A DNA stretch of 64,000 nt from Ignavibacteria bacterium (GTDB lineage Bacteria; Bacteroidota; Ignavibacteria; Tepidaquicellales; Tepidaquicellaceae), in assembly GCA_028714695.1 (NCBI GenBank), contig JAQTLX010000004.1, forward strand, positions 1-64,000, read 5' to 3'. Shown here piece after piece: positions 37,658 to 47,244 of this stretch; the first letter of the stretch is position 1; each line of letters starts with the position of its first letter. Both the position numbers and the translations under genes were made by a program. The notes beneath the pieces are model-generated. The model did not search any database. It was given only the letters and a program-made list of their open reading frames with translations, and was not told where the DNA came from.

Positions 37658-40297
37658 TTACAGCATTTTTGAAATCTTCTCGTATTTCTCGCGCGCTTCT
37701 TTCAGTTTCTGATTTTCATTATCAATCACATTCTGCGCGGCTTTCGCAAGGAAATTCTCGTTATTTAATTTCTTCTCGAGACCTGCAATATATGATTTAA
37801 GGCTGTCAAGTTCTTTAACCAATTTATCTTTGCCTTCATCATTCTTCATTTTCGGGATTTCATTTTTGAAGTTGAATTTCACCGCAAAGAATTCTCCGTT
37901 TGTGCCTTTGAAATCACCTGTCGATTTTTCTATGACAATTCCGCCTTTATTGTTTATCAGTAAGTGCAGAGATTTTTTCAGATTGTCAACGCTGTAGGAT
38001 GCCGTTGTATTCAACGGTTTGATGCATATATCAAATTCATACTCATTTATTGCCGTGTATTTCGCGCGTTCATTTCTTGATGTAGTCACGAGGTCTTTGA
38101 ACAGGTCGAATAATTTTTCCGAGTCTTCATCAATTTTTGAAGCATCAAGTTTGGGATAATCGATAAAAGAAACCGACTTCCCTTCCCTGCTTTCATCGAG
38201 CAGATGCCATATTTCTTCCGTGACAAACGGAATAACCGGATGAAGCAATCTGAGAACGTTCTCGTAAATGCCGAGCGCTCTTTCGATTGTTTTCTTTGCT
38301 GCTGATTTATTCTGGTAGATGCTTACTTTTGTAAGTTCGATATACCAGTCGCAGAAATCACTCCATACGAACGAGTAAAGCGATTTTGTATAATCGTTTA
38401 ATCTGTATGAGTTTAGATAAAATTCAATATCTTTTATCGTTTCGTTGTATCTTGAGTCAATCCATTTTTCTACAAAATTGTATTCGGGTTCGGAATTTCC
38501 CAGACCGCTTTCCGAATTTATTTTATCGCGGGTCATCATCAGGAAGCGTCCCGCATTCCATAGTTTCGTAATGAAATTTCTTCCGATTTCTGTATTCTTT
38601 TCGTCGAAAAGTACGTCGCTGCCGAGAGGCGCGAGATATACAATCGTAAATCTAAGCGCGTCCGTGCCGAACCGGTCCATCAGAACGAGCGGATCCGGAG
38701 AATTCCCGAGCGACTTTGACATCTTTCTGCCTTTGCCGTCTCTGACGGTTGAATGGAAATATACATCCTTGAATGGAATATCGTTTCTGTATTCAAGTCC
38801 TGAAATAATCATACGGGCCACCCAGAGGAATATTATTTCCGGCGCTGTCGATAGAAAATCCGTAGGATAATAGTAATTCAGGTCTTTATTGTCTTTATCT
38901 TTTTCGCTGTTTTCCCATCCAAAAACACTGAACGGCCACAACCACGACGAGAACCACGTATCGAGCACGTCGGGGTCCTGATTCCAGTTTTCGATATCAA
39001 CAGGCGGGGTTGTTTCGCAGTATATATCGCCGGTTTCTTTATGATACCAGATAGGAATTTGATGTCCCCACCAAAGTTGTCTTGAGATGCACCAGTCTCT
39101 TACGTTATCGAGCCAGTGATAATAAGTTTTTGTCCATTTATCGGGGTGAAATCTGACTTTTCCGTCTTTTACAACCTGTATTGCGGGTTTTGAAAGTTCT
39201 TTCATTGAAACAAACCACTGGTCGGAAAGGAAAGGCTCGATTACCGCACCGGAACGCTCCGAAATGGCAACGTTATGTATGTAATCTTCCTCTTTAACGA
39301 GATACCCTTCTTCTTTCAGTTTTACAAGAATCTTTTTGCGGGCTTCATTTACAGACATTCCCTGAAATTCTAAACCGTTTTCATTGATTTTTCCGTCTTT
39401 TGTTAGAATATTTAGCGCTTCAAGTCCGTGTCTCTGACCGACTTCAAAGTCATTTATATCGTGCGCGGGCGTAATTTTTAATGCGCCTGTACCGAAAGTA
39501 ACATCTACGTATGAATCGAATAAAACCGGAATTTCCTTATTCACCAGAGGAAGAATAACCTTCGCATTCTTATATTTTTCGTATCTTTTATCCGCCGGAT
39601 TTACAGCAACAGCAGTATCGCCAAGCATAGTTTCAGGACGTGTCGTAGCAATTATTAATGCTTCATCCGTACCTACTATAGGATACTTCACATAATAGAG
39701 TTTATCCCTTTTTTCTGTATAACTTATCTCATCATCGCTTAAAGCAGTTTGTGTTATATTGTCCCAATTTATAATCCTCTTGCCCTTATAAATATATCCT
39801 TTTTTATAGAGGTCAACGAATACCTCTTTTACTGCTTTTGAGAGACCTTTATCGAGTGTGAAACGTTCTCTTGACCAGTCAACTGATACTCCGAGTTTTC
39901 TTAATTGCTTAAGAATAATACCGCCGTACTTATCTTTCCAATCCCAGATAAGTTTAACGAATTCTTCCCTGCCGAGGTCATATTTTGACTTTCCTTCGTT
40001 CTTTTTTAATTCCTGTTCGACTTTTATCTGAGTAGCAATTCCTGCATGGTCCATTCCAGGCACCCAGCAGACTTCAAAGCCTGACATTCTTTTCCAACGG
40101 CAATATATATCCTGAATTGTATTATTTAAAATATGCCCTATATGGAGCATACCTGTAACATTAGGGGGTGGAATTACGACTGAGTACTTCTCTTTTTCGG
40201 AATTCACGGAAGACTTATAGATTTCATTATCTTCCCAAAACTTACGCCATTTTTCTTCGATTTCTATAGGTTCGTACTTTGGAGGAAATTCTTTCAT
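37658..40297 (-). CDS. valS: Valyl-tRNA synthetase
   Basis: 879 residues, class I synthetase charging tRNA-Val. HIGH motif in PPNVTGMLHIGHILNNT, KMSKS in GRKMSKSLGNSPDP, editing domain with TTRPETMLGDTAVAV, and a C-terminal coiled-coil tRNA-binding arm. ATG at 40297 is preferred over a TTG two codons earlier. It follows the parA-like gene with only 6 bp between them and is the last gene of a leftward run that begins with, or upstream of, tRNA-Val(CAC). Confidence 0.97.
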   Translation of the reverse strand: MKEFPPKYEPIEIEEKWRKFWEDNEIYKSSVNSEKEKYSVVIPPPNVTGMLHIGHILNNTIQDIYCRWKRMSGFEVCWVPGMDHAGIATQIKVEQELKKNEGKSKYDLGREEFVKLIWDWKDKYGGIILKQLRKLGVSVDWSRERFTLDKGLSKAVKEVFVDLYKKGYIYKGKRIINWDNITQTALSDDEISYTEKRDKLYYVKYPIVGTDEALIIATTRPETMLGDTAVAVNPADKRYEKYKNAKVILPLVNKEIPVLFDSYVDVTFGTGALKITPAHDINDFEVGQRHGLEALNILTKDGKINENGLEFQGMSVNEARKKILVKLKEEGYLVKEEDYIHNVAISERSGAVIEPFLSDQWFVSMKELSKPAIQVVKDGKVRFHPDKWTKTYYHWLDNVRDWCISRQLWWGHQIPIWYHKETGDIYCETTPPVDIENWNQDPDVLDTWFSSWLWPFSVFGWENSEKDKDNKDLNYYYPTDFLSTAPEIIFLWVARMIISGLEYRNDIPFKDVYFHSTVRDGKGRKMSKSLGNSPDPLVLMDRFGTDALRFTIVYLAPLGSDVLFDEKNTEIGRNFITKLWNAGRFLMMTRDKINSESGLGNSEPEYNFVEKWIDSRYNETIKDIEFYLNSYRLNDYTKSLYSFVWSDFCDWYIELTKVSIYQNKSAAKKTIERALGIYENVLRLLHPVIPFVTEEIWHLLDESREGKSVSFIDYPKLDASKIDEDSEKLFDLFKDLVTTSRNERAKYTAINEYEFDICIKPLNTTASYSVDNLKKSLHLLINNKGGIVIEKSTGDFKGTNGEFFAVKFNFKNEIPKMKNDEGKDKLVKELDSLKSYIAGLEKKLNNENFLAKAAQNVIDNENQKLKEAREKYEKISKML

Positions 40298-40303
40298 TTT
40301 CAA

Positions 40304-41080
40304 TTATTTATTGACTTCAATATTTTTATTTATAACCTCGTACGCTAAATTCATGTATGCCATAGCGCCTTCGGAATTTATTTTGTAAAGACAAAGCGGT
40401 TTTCCGTAGAATGTCGCTTCATTCAATAGATTTGTTGTTGGAATCGTTGTTTCGAACATATACCCGCCGTATTTTAGCCTTAATTCCCTTTCGGAAATTT
40501 CCGTCACTTTTGAGTTTTGTTCATACATCGTGAGCAAAATGCCTTCGATATCAAGATAAGGGTTGGAAACTTCTCTGACCCAGGAAATATACTCAAACAA
40601 TTTATCGACTGCTTCGAGCGAAAAATGCCCGGATTTTACAGGAATAAGCACTGAATCGGACGCCGTAAGCGCATTCAATGTGATGCCGCGCAATGTCGGC
40701 GGGCAATCGAGAATAAGATAATCGTATTTATTCCTTATGTCTTTTAATGCATTTTTCAAAACGACCCGGTTTTCTGTCATTTTCGCGAATTTTTCATCGT
40801 TTTGAATAGAATTAATATTCGCAGGAATGAAATCGAGGTAGGGTATTTCGGTATTATGAATCGTATATTCAATTGATTTTGAGAAATTGAATATATCGGC
40901 GATACCGCCCTTTATTCTATCGGGCGTAAATCCCATAGCGACGGCAGATGAACCGTATGGGTCGACATCTATCAGCAATGTCTTCTTCTCCGATAATGAG
41001 AGTGACGCAGCCAGATTAACTGCAGTTGTAGTCTTCCCGACCCCGCCTTTCGAAATACAGATACTAATTACCTTACCCAT
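40304..41080 (-). CDS. ParA/Soj-family ATPase without adjacent ParB
   Basis: 258 residues with the deviant Walker A KGGVGKTT at about 10-17 and DYLILDCPPTLRG (Walker B). Related to chromosome-partition ParA but also to orphan ParA/MinD-like ATPases that position other cargo. No parB or parS-like repeat is seen nearby, so chromosome segregation is not implied. ATG at 41080; overlaps the FAH gene by 8 bp, so translation is probably coupled. Confidence 0.88.
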   Translation of the reverse strand: MGKVISICISKGGVGKTTTAVNLAASLSLSEKKTLLIDVDPYGSSAVAMGFTPDRIKGGIADIFNFSKSIEYTIHNTEIPYLDFIPANINSIQNDEKFAKMTENRVVLKNALKDIRNKYDYLILDCPPTLRGITLNALTASDSVLIPVKSGHFSLEAVDKLFEYISWVREVSNPYLDIEGILLTMYEQNSKVTEISERELRLKYGGYMFETTIPTTNLLNEATFYGKPLCLYKINSEGAMAYMNLAYEVINKNIEVNK

Positions 41081-41756
41081 CAACTTTAACTTTTAAATTC
41101 AATAAATTATTTCCAAGGACAGCATGCAGATTGTCTCCTCTGATAACTTCGCCGACACCTTCAGGGGTACCCGTGAAAATCAAATCCCCTTTTTGTATAT
41201 AGAATATACTTGATATATAGGATATTAACTTACATATATTAAATAACATTAAACTTGTATTTCCATGTTGTTTCTCAATACCGTTTATTTCGAGTTTCAA
41301 ATTCAAATCCATAGGATTTATTTTCTTATCCGCACGGATTATATTACTAATCGGAGCGGAAGAATGGAAACCTTTGGCGGCTGTCCAGGGCAGACCGGAT
41401 TTTTTTGCTTCTGACTGAACGTCTCTGAGAGTCATATCCAGACCAATGGCATACCCGAATATAAATTCTTCTGCCTCGTTTTCAGGAATTTTACTGCCGT
41501 TTTTTCCTATTGCAACAACAAGTTCCGTTTCATAATGAACCGAATTTGAAATCGGTTTGCCTTCCCAAACTGGAATATTAATTGATTCACCATCTCCTAT
41601 GATAGCCGAATTCGGTTTCAGAAAAACCACAGGTTTTTCGGGAGCAGATGTCTGACCGAATTCCTTTATATGGTCAAGATAATTTTTCCCGATACAGTAA
41701 ATGTTGTTTACTTCAAAATGCTCGTTGGAACCGGCTATTTTAATAAATTTCGGCAT
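41073..41756 (-). CDS. Fumarylacetoacetate hydrolase family protein
   Basis: 227 residues of the short FAH type (acylpyruvase / oxaloacetate decarboxylase-like). IYCIGKNYLDHIKEFG, then the metal ligands in HYETELVVAIGKNG (Glu..Glu), FGYAIGLDMTLRDVQ and the FTGTPEGVGEV loop. Mg-dependent cleavage of a C-C bond in a beta-diketone or oxaloacetate-like substrate; specificity unknown. ATG overlaps the pyrC stop by one base. Confidence 0.9.
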   Translation of the reverse strand: MPKFIKIAGSNEHFEVNNIYCIGKNYLDHIKEFGQTSAPEKPVVFLKPNSAIIGDGESINIPVWEGKPISNSVHYETELVVAIGKNGSKIPENEAEEFIFGYAIGLDMTLRDVQSEAKKSGLPWTAAKGFHSSAPISNIIRADKKINPMDLNLKLEINGIEKQHGNTSLMLFNICKLISYISSIFYIQKGDLIFTGTPEGVGEVIRGDNLHAVLGNNLLNLKVKVDG

Positions 41757-43042
41757 TATAAATCGGAAAAATAAATTTTACCATTATTTATTATGGCAAA
41801 AGGCTTGCAAGCCGTCTGAAATCCGTCGAATGGAGTATTTTTCCCTTTCGATTTAAATTTTCCGGAATCTATCGTCCATTCAGCATCGAAATCCACGATA
41901 GTAAAATTTGCTTTTTCCCCTTCCGCAATTTGTATTCTCGGAAGATTCAGTAATCTTCTCGGATTATCGGAGAGTTTTTCAATCCATTTATCTACGGAGA
42001 TTATGTCTTCATCAACGAGATACTTATACGAAAGCCCGATACAGGTTTCAAGTCCGACAATACCGAACGGCGCTTTCGAAAGTCCTTTTGATTTCTCCAA
42101 TGCAGTATGCGGAGCGTGGTCAGTGCATAAAACTTCAATCGTATCATCCTGAAGTCCCTGAATTATTTTATTGACGTCTTTATCGCTTCTCAGCGGAGGA
42201 TTCATTTTCGCATTCGGTCCGTTTACAAGTACATTTTCATCTGTCAAAATAAAATGGTGCGGGCACGCTTCGGCGGTAATATATTTATTATTTTTTCTTG
42301 CTTCTCTAACGATATCGACAGTTTCGCCGCATGAAATATGCTGGACGTGATATCTGGAATATTTAATCGAATCGGCAAGCGATATATCGTTTTTCACTGT
42401 GACAATTTCACTGTCTTCGGAAATACCTTCAACTTGAAGTTGTTCGGAGACTTTTCCTTTATGGATGGCGCCGTTGGCGCTCAATTTTATATTTTCTGCA
42501 TGCTGCATAAAAGGAGTACCGTTGACAGCGGAAAACTCAAGTACGCTCTTTAGGATTTCCGGATTTGAGACAGGACTGCCGTCGTCAGTAAAAGCGGCCG
42601 CGCCTTCATCGAAAAGAATCTGAAAATTTGCCGGCTCAGCATCTTTTCTTAATTTCGATGCGCAGGCAGAGACAAATACATCTACAATATTATCTTTTGC
42701 TTTTTCAATAATGTACCTGATAGTTTCGGGTTCATCAATCGGAGGATTTGTATTCGGCATACAAAGTACGCCTGTGAATCCGCCGTTGGCAGCGGACTCG
42801 CAGCCTGAGATGATATCTTCTTTTTCGGTCTGTCCTGGGTCCCTGAAATGAACGTGCATATCGAAAAAGCCCGGCATTAGTGTTTTGCCTTCACAGTCAA
42901 AGATGTTGATATCAACCGGCAAAGATGATTCATCTATAACACCGATTTTACTAATAATACCATCGGCGATATAGACGTCGAAAACACCTTTCAGATTATC
43001 TTTCGGAGAAAGGACAAAAATATTTTTTAATAATATATGCAA
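41756..43042 (-). CDS. pyrC: Dihydroorotase
   Basis: 428 residues, class I dihydroorotase of pyrimidine synthesis. Zinc-binding MPGFFDMHVHFRDPG, and VLCTDHAPHT late in the protein. The frame can be extended to 43090 but that lies inside the tRNA gene, so the start must be later; TTG at 43042 (MHILLKNIFVLSP) is the best candidate and lies 15 bp after the tRNA. No Shine-Dalgarno is seen. No other pyrimidine gene is nearby. Confidence 0.92.
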   Translation of the reverse strand: MHILLKNIFVLSPKDNLKGVFDVYIADGIISKIGVIDESSLPVDINIFDCEGKTLMPGFFDMHVHFRDPGQTEKEDIISGCESAANGGFTGVLCMPNTNPPIDEPETIRYIIEKAKDNIVDVFVSACASKLRKDAEPANFQILFDEGAAAFTDDGSPVSNPEILKSVLEFSAVNGTPFMQHAENIKLSANGAIHKGKVSEQLQVEGISEDSEIVTVKNDISLADSIKYSRYHVQHISCGETVDIVREARKNNKYITAEACPHHFILTDENVLVNGPNAKMNPPLRSDKDVNKIIQGLQDDTIEVLCTDHAPHTALEKSKGLSKAPFGIVGLETCIGLSYKYLVDEDIISVDKWIEKLSDNPRRLLNLPRIQIAEGEKANFTIVDFDAEWTIDSGKFKSKGKNTPFDGFQTACKPFAIINNGKIYFSDL

Positions 43043-43057
43043 ATGTATAAAAAAAAG

Positions 43058-43131
43058 TGGGCAATACTGGATTCGAACCAGTGACCTCATCCGTGTGAAG
43101 GATGCGCGCTAACCAGCTGTGCCAATTGCCC
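43058..43131 (-). tRNA. tRNA-Val (anticodon CAC)
   Basis: Minus strand, 74 bases including discriminator A. Acceptor GGGCAAT pairs with ATTGCCC; anticodon stem CATCC/GGATG with loop TTCACAC gives anticodon CAC (valine codon GUG); T-arm ACTGG-TTCGAAT-CCAGT is perfect. CCA is not encoded. It lies between mlaE (21 bp upstream) and pyrC (15 bp downstream) on the same strand without a terminator. Confidence 0.97.
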
Positions 43132-43152
43132 AATGTGTAAATTTACAAACTA

Positions 43153-43917
43153 TTATCCAATAAGAAAATTCCATAATATAGCATCAAGAATCAGAATCAT
43201 CGCCGCGCAGATAACGAATGATTTAATAGTGGATTTGCCGACGCCTTCTGCTCCGCCTGTGGTTTCAAATCCGACATAGCAGCCGATTGTAGAGATTGCA
43301 AATCCGAAGAAAAGCGCTTTAATACAAGCGGTGTTAACATCCTTGACCTCAAAAGTTTTTCTGAAACCGTTAATGAACACGCCTCCGGATACATCGAGGA
43401 ATGCTACAGAAACGATATACGAACCGAGTATTGCAACGGTACTCGAAAATATTACGAGCACGGGCATTACCAGTATTGTCGCTACAATCCTCGGCATAGC
43501 GAGATACCTCAGAGGATTGATAGCCATGGCTTCGAGAGCGTCTATTTGTTCGGTAACTTTCATTGTTCCGATTTCCGCGCTGATTGAAGCCCCTACCCTG
43601 CCGGCAAGTACGATAGCAGTAAGCACGGGTCCGAGTTCGATGATAATTGCTTTTGGAGTTGCGGTACCGAGAATACTCAGGGGAACCATTCCTGCCATTT
43701 GATACGCTACCTGCCATGCTGATACGGCACCGGTAAATAATCCGATGATTGACATGAGGGCAAGCGAATCAACGCCGATGTGGACCATCTGGTCGAGAAT
43801 AAGTTTTCTGTCCTTGAACACTCTGGGGAAACTGATAATTACTCCTCCAAGCAGGAAAAAATAATCTTCAATATCCTTAAAAAAAGTGTAGAGTTTTCTT
43901 AAAATTAGATTTAGCAA
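43153..43917 (-). CDS. MlaE-family ABC transporter permease
   Basis: 254 residues. MlaE/YrbE signature helices: IGLFTGAVSAWQVAYQ, ELGPVLTAIVLAGRVGASISAEIG and the MKVTEQIDALEAMAINPLRY coupling helix. Works with an ATPase (MlaF) and an MCE protein (MlaD) in phospholipid transport between membranes. Neither partner gene adjoins it here. Only TTG at 43917 fits as start. The tRNA gene follows 21 bp downstream. Confidence 0.9.
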   Translation of the reverse strand: MLNLILRKLYTFFKDIEDYFFLLGGVIISFPRVFKDRKLILDQMVHIGVDSLALMSIIGLFTGAVSAWQVAYQMAGMVPLSILGTATPKAIIIELGPVLTAIVLAGRVGASISAEIGTMKVTEQIDALEAMAINPLRYLAMPRIVATILVMPVLVIFSSTVAILGSYIVSVAFLDVSGGVFINGFRKTFEVKDVNTACIKALFFGFAISTIGCYVGFETTGGAEGVGKSTIKSFVICAAMILILDAILWNFLIG

Positions 43918-43932
43918 GTATATATAATTATT

Positions 43933-45231
43933 TTATAATCTTTGAACTTTAACCTGCAATAAGCGATTCACGGATTTTTTCATCACAGTAAATACCAGTC
44001 CTTTATAATCGATGCGCTCATATATTTCAGGTACATGTCCCGTAACTTTCTGCAGAAACCCGCTCAGCGTGTGGTAATCATCATAATCTACAGGTATATC
44101 CGTATTGAATTTTTCGTTAAACTCTTCAATACCTATAATCGGATTAACGAGGAAAAGACCGAGTTTATCTTTCTGAACATTCCTTGTATCCACATCGTAT
44201 TCGTCTTCTATTTCGCCGACAATTTCTTCAATAATATCTTCAAGGGTTATAAGCCCTTCAACAGAACCGTGTTCATTGACAACAATACCGAGGTGAATAT
44301 GTTTTTTCTGAAACTCTTTCAGAATTTCCCCGATTTGCTTAGTTTCCGGGACAAAATATGCCGTTCTAAGAATATCGGAAAGAACAATCAGTTCACGGTG
44401 TTCCGTAGCGCTGATAAGGTCTTTTGAATAAATAATTCCGATAATGTTATCAATCGTATCTTTATACACCGGTATTCTTGAATATCCTTCATCAATAACC
44501 TTTCGAATGATTTTTTCGCGGTCGTCATTAATATTCAGCGCGACAATATCGTTTCGAGGTATCATAATATCTCTTGCAAGTTTATCATTAAAGTCAAAAA
44601 TCTTTTCTATCAATTGATGTTCGGTTGAATCAATTATGCCGGTTTTTCTGCCTTCGGAAATAAGGTATCGAATTTCATCTTCGGAACGAACTATATCGTC
44701 GCCTGCGATTGTCTGCAGACCGAGTAATTTTAAAATCTTGTTAGCACAAAAGTTCAGCAGTAGAATAAAGGGTTTGAATATATTATAAAATACTCTAAGC
44801 GGTACAGCAAGCCAGGAGGCAATCTTCAGCGGATACTGAATTGCAATCATCTTCGGTGTCTGCTCGCTGAAAATAACTGTAATGAAAGTTATAACAAGTA
44901 CGCCGATAATCGAAGCCATAGTCGAATCGACTTTAGATGACAATCCGAAAAGTTCGAAAAAAGGCATGAAATATTTCGAAAGTGATTTTTCTCCAATCCA
45001 TCCAAGCACAACATTAATGAGCGTTATTCCGAACTGTGTAGCGGATATGTATTTATTTAGATTATCTTTGACAACACGGAGGTTTTTAACACCGACAGAA
45101 TGATTTTCGTCAAGGTCTGTTTCTATCTCGGATTTTCTTACTTTAATGATGGCGTACTCTACTGCAACGAACAGTGCGTTGAGTATAACCAGTATGCCTA
45201 TGATGAGTATTTCAAATAATAATGATTTCAA
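43933..45231 (-). CDS. CNNM/CorC-family (HlyC-type) membrane protein
   Basis: 432 residues: N-terminal DUF21 membrane domain (helices with NALFVAVEYAIIKVRKSEIE and SEQTPKMIAIQYP), two CBS domains (MIPRNDIVALNI, SKDLISATEH and EGLITLEDIIEEIVGEIEDE) and a C-terminal CorC_HlyC domain. Family members are linked to Mg/Co efflux; the haemolysin name is historical. Start TTG at 45231 is the only reasonable one. 15 bp upstream of mlaE, 9 bp after nuoI. Confidence 0.92.
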   Translation of the reverse strand: MKSLLFEILIIGILVILNALFVAVEYAIIKVRKSEIETDLDENHSVGVKNLRVVKDNLNKYISATQFGITLINVVLGWIGEKSLSKYFMPFFELFGLSSKVDSTMASIIGVLVITFITVIFSEQTPKMIAIQYPLKIASWLAVPLRVFYNIFKPFILLLNFCANKILKLLGLQTIAGDDIVRSEDEIRYLISEGRKTGIIDSTEHQLIEKIFDFNDKLARDIMIPRNDIVALNINDDREKIIRKVIDEGYSRIPVYKDTIDNIIGIIYSKDLISATEHRELIVLSDILRTAYFVPETKQIGEILKEFQKKHIHLGIVVNEHGSVEGLITLEDIIEEIVGEIEDEYDVDTRNVQKDKLGLFLVNPIIGIEEFNEKFNTDIPVDYDDYHTLSGFLQKVTGHVPEIYERIDYKGLVFTVMKKSVNRLLQVKVQRL

Positions 45232-45240
45232 ATTGAAGTT

Positions 45241-45732
45241 TTATCTTCTTTCTTTCAAAAACTTCAGCCTGTTTTCAAGATTTTTGCGTGGTATCAGGAG
45301 TTTATCTTTACCGAAAACGGCTTCTTCCTGTGATTTAAATACGAGTTCAAATTCATCGCTCATGACGATGGCTTCTTCCGGGCAGACTTCTTCGCAGAAT
45401 CCGCAGAATATGCATCTCACCATATTTATCTCAAATTTTTCGGGATAACGTTCCTTTTCAAGTTCGGTTTCATTTGCCTGAACTTCGATTGCAAGCGCGG
45501 GGCAAACTCTGGAGCACAAGCCGCAAGCAACGCATCTTTCGGTTCCGTTATCTTCGAGGACAAGAACCGGTCTTCCCCTGAAACTTGCAGGAGACACCCA
45601 TTTCTCTTCGGGATACTGCCTAGTGAATTTTGGTTTGAACATCTGTTTAAACGTAAGAGCCAGACCCATTGCTATCTGAGGCAGATAAGTTTTTTCGATT
45701 AATGTTAAGTCTTTATATTTTATATAGTTCAT
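45241..45732 (-). CDS. nuoI: NADH-quinone oxidoreductase subunit I (NuoI-like, two 4Fe-4S)
   Basis: 163 residues. Two ferredoxin motifs [12 protein letters not shown] and [12 protein letters not shown] bind clusters N6a/N6b. N-terminal amphipathic part ([20 protein letters not shown]) and the linker RGRPVLV are typical of NuoI rather than free ferredoxins. No other complex I gene adjoins it; nuoK-nuoL lie about 16 kb away on the same strand, separated by unrelated genes. Confidence 0.88.
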   Translation of the reverse strand: MNYIKYKDLTLIEKTYLPQIAMGLALTFKQMFKPKFTRQYPEEKWVSPASFRGRPVLVLEDNGTERCVACGLCSRVCPALAIEVQANETELEKERYPEKFEINMVRCIFCGFCEEVCPEEAIVMSDEFELVFKSQEEAVFGKDKLLIPRKNLENRLKFLKERR

Positions 45733-45780
45733 TTGTTTGCCTTAAATGAATATCGTTTTCACTATAAATAACCCATATAT

Positions 45781-45825
45781 AAAATAATCGTTCCCTTAAA
45801 TATACAGAGAACGATTATTTTATTT
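45781..45825 (-). terminator. Terminator-like inverted repeat
   Basis: AAAATAATCGTTC / GAACGATTATTTT, 13-bp perfect arms with a 15-base loop, followed on the minus strand by TTATTTTAT. Lies 10 bp beyond the stop of the leftward T9SS gene. Confidence 0.65.
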
Positions 45826-45831
45826 GAAACT

Positions 45832-46572
45832 CTATTTAACTAACAACATTTTCTTTGTCGATACAAAACTGCCTGTACGGAGTGTGTAATAATAAACGCC
45901 CGAAGACATTTTGAAATCATTTGAATTAAATTCAACTGCAAATGTACCGGGCTGTGATATTTTATCCGGAATCAAGTTTGCAACTTCGTTTCCGAGAATA
46001 TCATAAACCTTCAATGATACTCTTTCCGCTTTCGCTATTGAAAAATTAATTTTAGTCGAAGGGTTAAATGGATTCGGATAATTCTGTTCGAGTTTATAAC
46101 CGTCAATTACGCTTGATATCTGGCGGATACCGACAGTTCCTAACTGGACTCTGAATGTGTCAACGAGGAAATTCGACGGATTAGATTCAAGATATGCTTT
46201 GATTATCACAGTTGCCAATCCGGGCGTATGTCCGAGAAAATCAATCTGAATACTATCGAGTACATTTGGTGCTCTTGTTACAGGCTGTGCTCCTCTCGGA
46301 GGAATCGTATCCTGGTCAGAAGCGTAGCAATACTCTACGCAGATGCTTGTCTGCCATGTGGGTCCGGGCAGACTGTTAAGAACGCGGACGAATTTGAAAT
46401 TCTGATTCGTGGAAGTCATATTCTTAAAATATCCTATCGCGACTGTAGCATTAATCAGCGATGTATCGCCGTAAATAATCCGCGGAGAATGTCTGTAGAA
46501 TTGAAAAGTCTGTGAATTTGCCATGCCTGCAACGAACATCAGGACTAAGACTAAGGAAAATATTTTTTTCAT
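45832..46572 (-). CDS. Small T9SS-secreted protein
   Basis: 246 residues from ATG 46572 (MKKIFSLVLVLMFVAGMANS-QTF). A beta-rich domain of about 140 residues with FRHS, SICVEYCYASDQ and VIIKAYLESNPSN, possibly an Ig-like fold, then the sorting domain EQNYPNPFNPSTKI to KKMLLVK. The domain is not recognised; three residues upstream in frame are not needed. Monocistronic with its own 3' hairpin. Confidence 0.78.
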   Translation of the reverse strand: MKKIFSLVLVLMFVAGMANSQTFQFYRHSPRIIYGDTSLINATVAIGYFKNMTSTNQNFKFVRVLNSLPGPTWQTSICVEYCYASDQDTIPPRGAQPVTRAPNVLDSIQIDFLGHTPGLATVIIKAYLESNPSNFLVDTFRVQLGTVGIRQISSVIDGYKLEQNYPNPFNPSTKINFSIAKAERVSLKVYDILGNEVANLIPDKISQPGTFAVEFNSNDFKMSSGVYYYTLRTGSFVSTKKMLLVK

Positions 46573-46610
46573 CTCAAACAATATTTATTTGTAAAAATTA
46601 TTGATAAATT

Positions 46611-47096
46611 TTAATTCATTTTTATTTGAAGCCTGTTACGGCTGTTTTCCGCTGTACCGTAATCAGGATTTATACTGATTGCTTTATTATATTCCGCGAT
46701 TGCTTCGAACCAGAGCCCCATTTTTTCATAAACAACCCCGAGATTGTAATATGCAAATTCCCTGTTTGTATATCTTCCCGCTTTAACTGCAAGTTCGAGC
46801 CAGGCAACCGCTTCTTCATAACGTTCGAGACTGATAAGATAAGCGCCGATGTCATTATAAGGATTACCGTAATCGGGATCAAGTTTAATTGCATTTTTGC
46901 ATTCAGCAATGGCTTTTTCGTATTCGCCTTTCATGCTAAGAACCCAGCCGAGAAAAGTGTATGTCTCCGCCGCGGGATAAATTTCGAGCGATCTTTCGTA
47001 ATAAATAATCGCTTCGTCATACTCACCCTCGAGTTGCAAACGATACGCTTTTTCAAAATATTCTTTCGACTTTTCTATTAGATATTTTGTTTCCAT
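46611..47096 (-). CDS. TPR-repeat protein
   Basis: 161 residues made of about four tetratricopeptide repeats: YFEKAYRLQLEGEYDEAIIYY, AETYTFLGWVLSMKGEYEKA, GNPYNDIGAYLISLERYEEA and REFAYYNLGVVYEKMGLWFE. Cytosolic, no signal peptide; a protein-protein interaction module. Partner unknown. Confidence 0.88.
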   Translation of the reverse strand: METKYLIEKSKEYFEKAYRLQLEGEYDEAIIYYERSLEIYPAAETYTFLGWVLSMKGEYEKAIAECKNAIKLDPDYGNPYNDIGAYLISLERYEEAVAWLELAVKAGRYTNREFAYYNLGVVYEKMGLWFEAIAEYNKAISINPDYGTAENSRNRLQIKMN

Positions 47097-47244
47097 AATA
47101 TTAACAATTTGTAAATACCTAACCGTACAAATATATTAAAAGTTTAACTGAAATAACATTCATTAATTAGTTTCGGTTAGCATATAATATCCCATTTATT
47201 TGGAATGGCTTAATTTTAAGCCATAATTTTTTTATCTTTAAAAT

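Noticed and set aside
40304-41080. Chromosome partition locus or origin at the parA-like gene
   Set aside because: No parB, no parS-like sites, no dnaA or DnaA-box cluster nearby.
43043-43090. Longer N-terminus for pyrC
   Set aside because: It would be read from inside the tRNA-Val gene.
43331-43717. Open frames on both strands within mlaE
   Set aside because: Overlap a fully recognisable MlaE protein; Arg/Ser-rich shadow composition.
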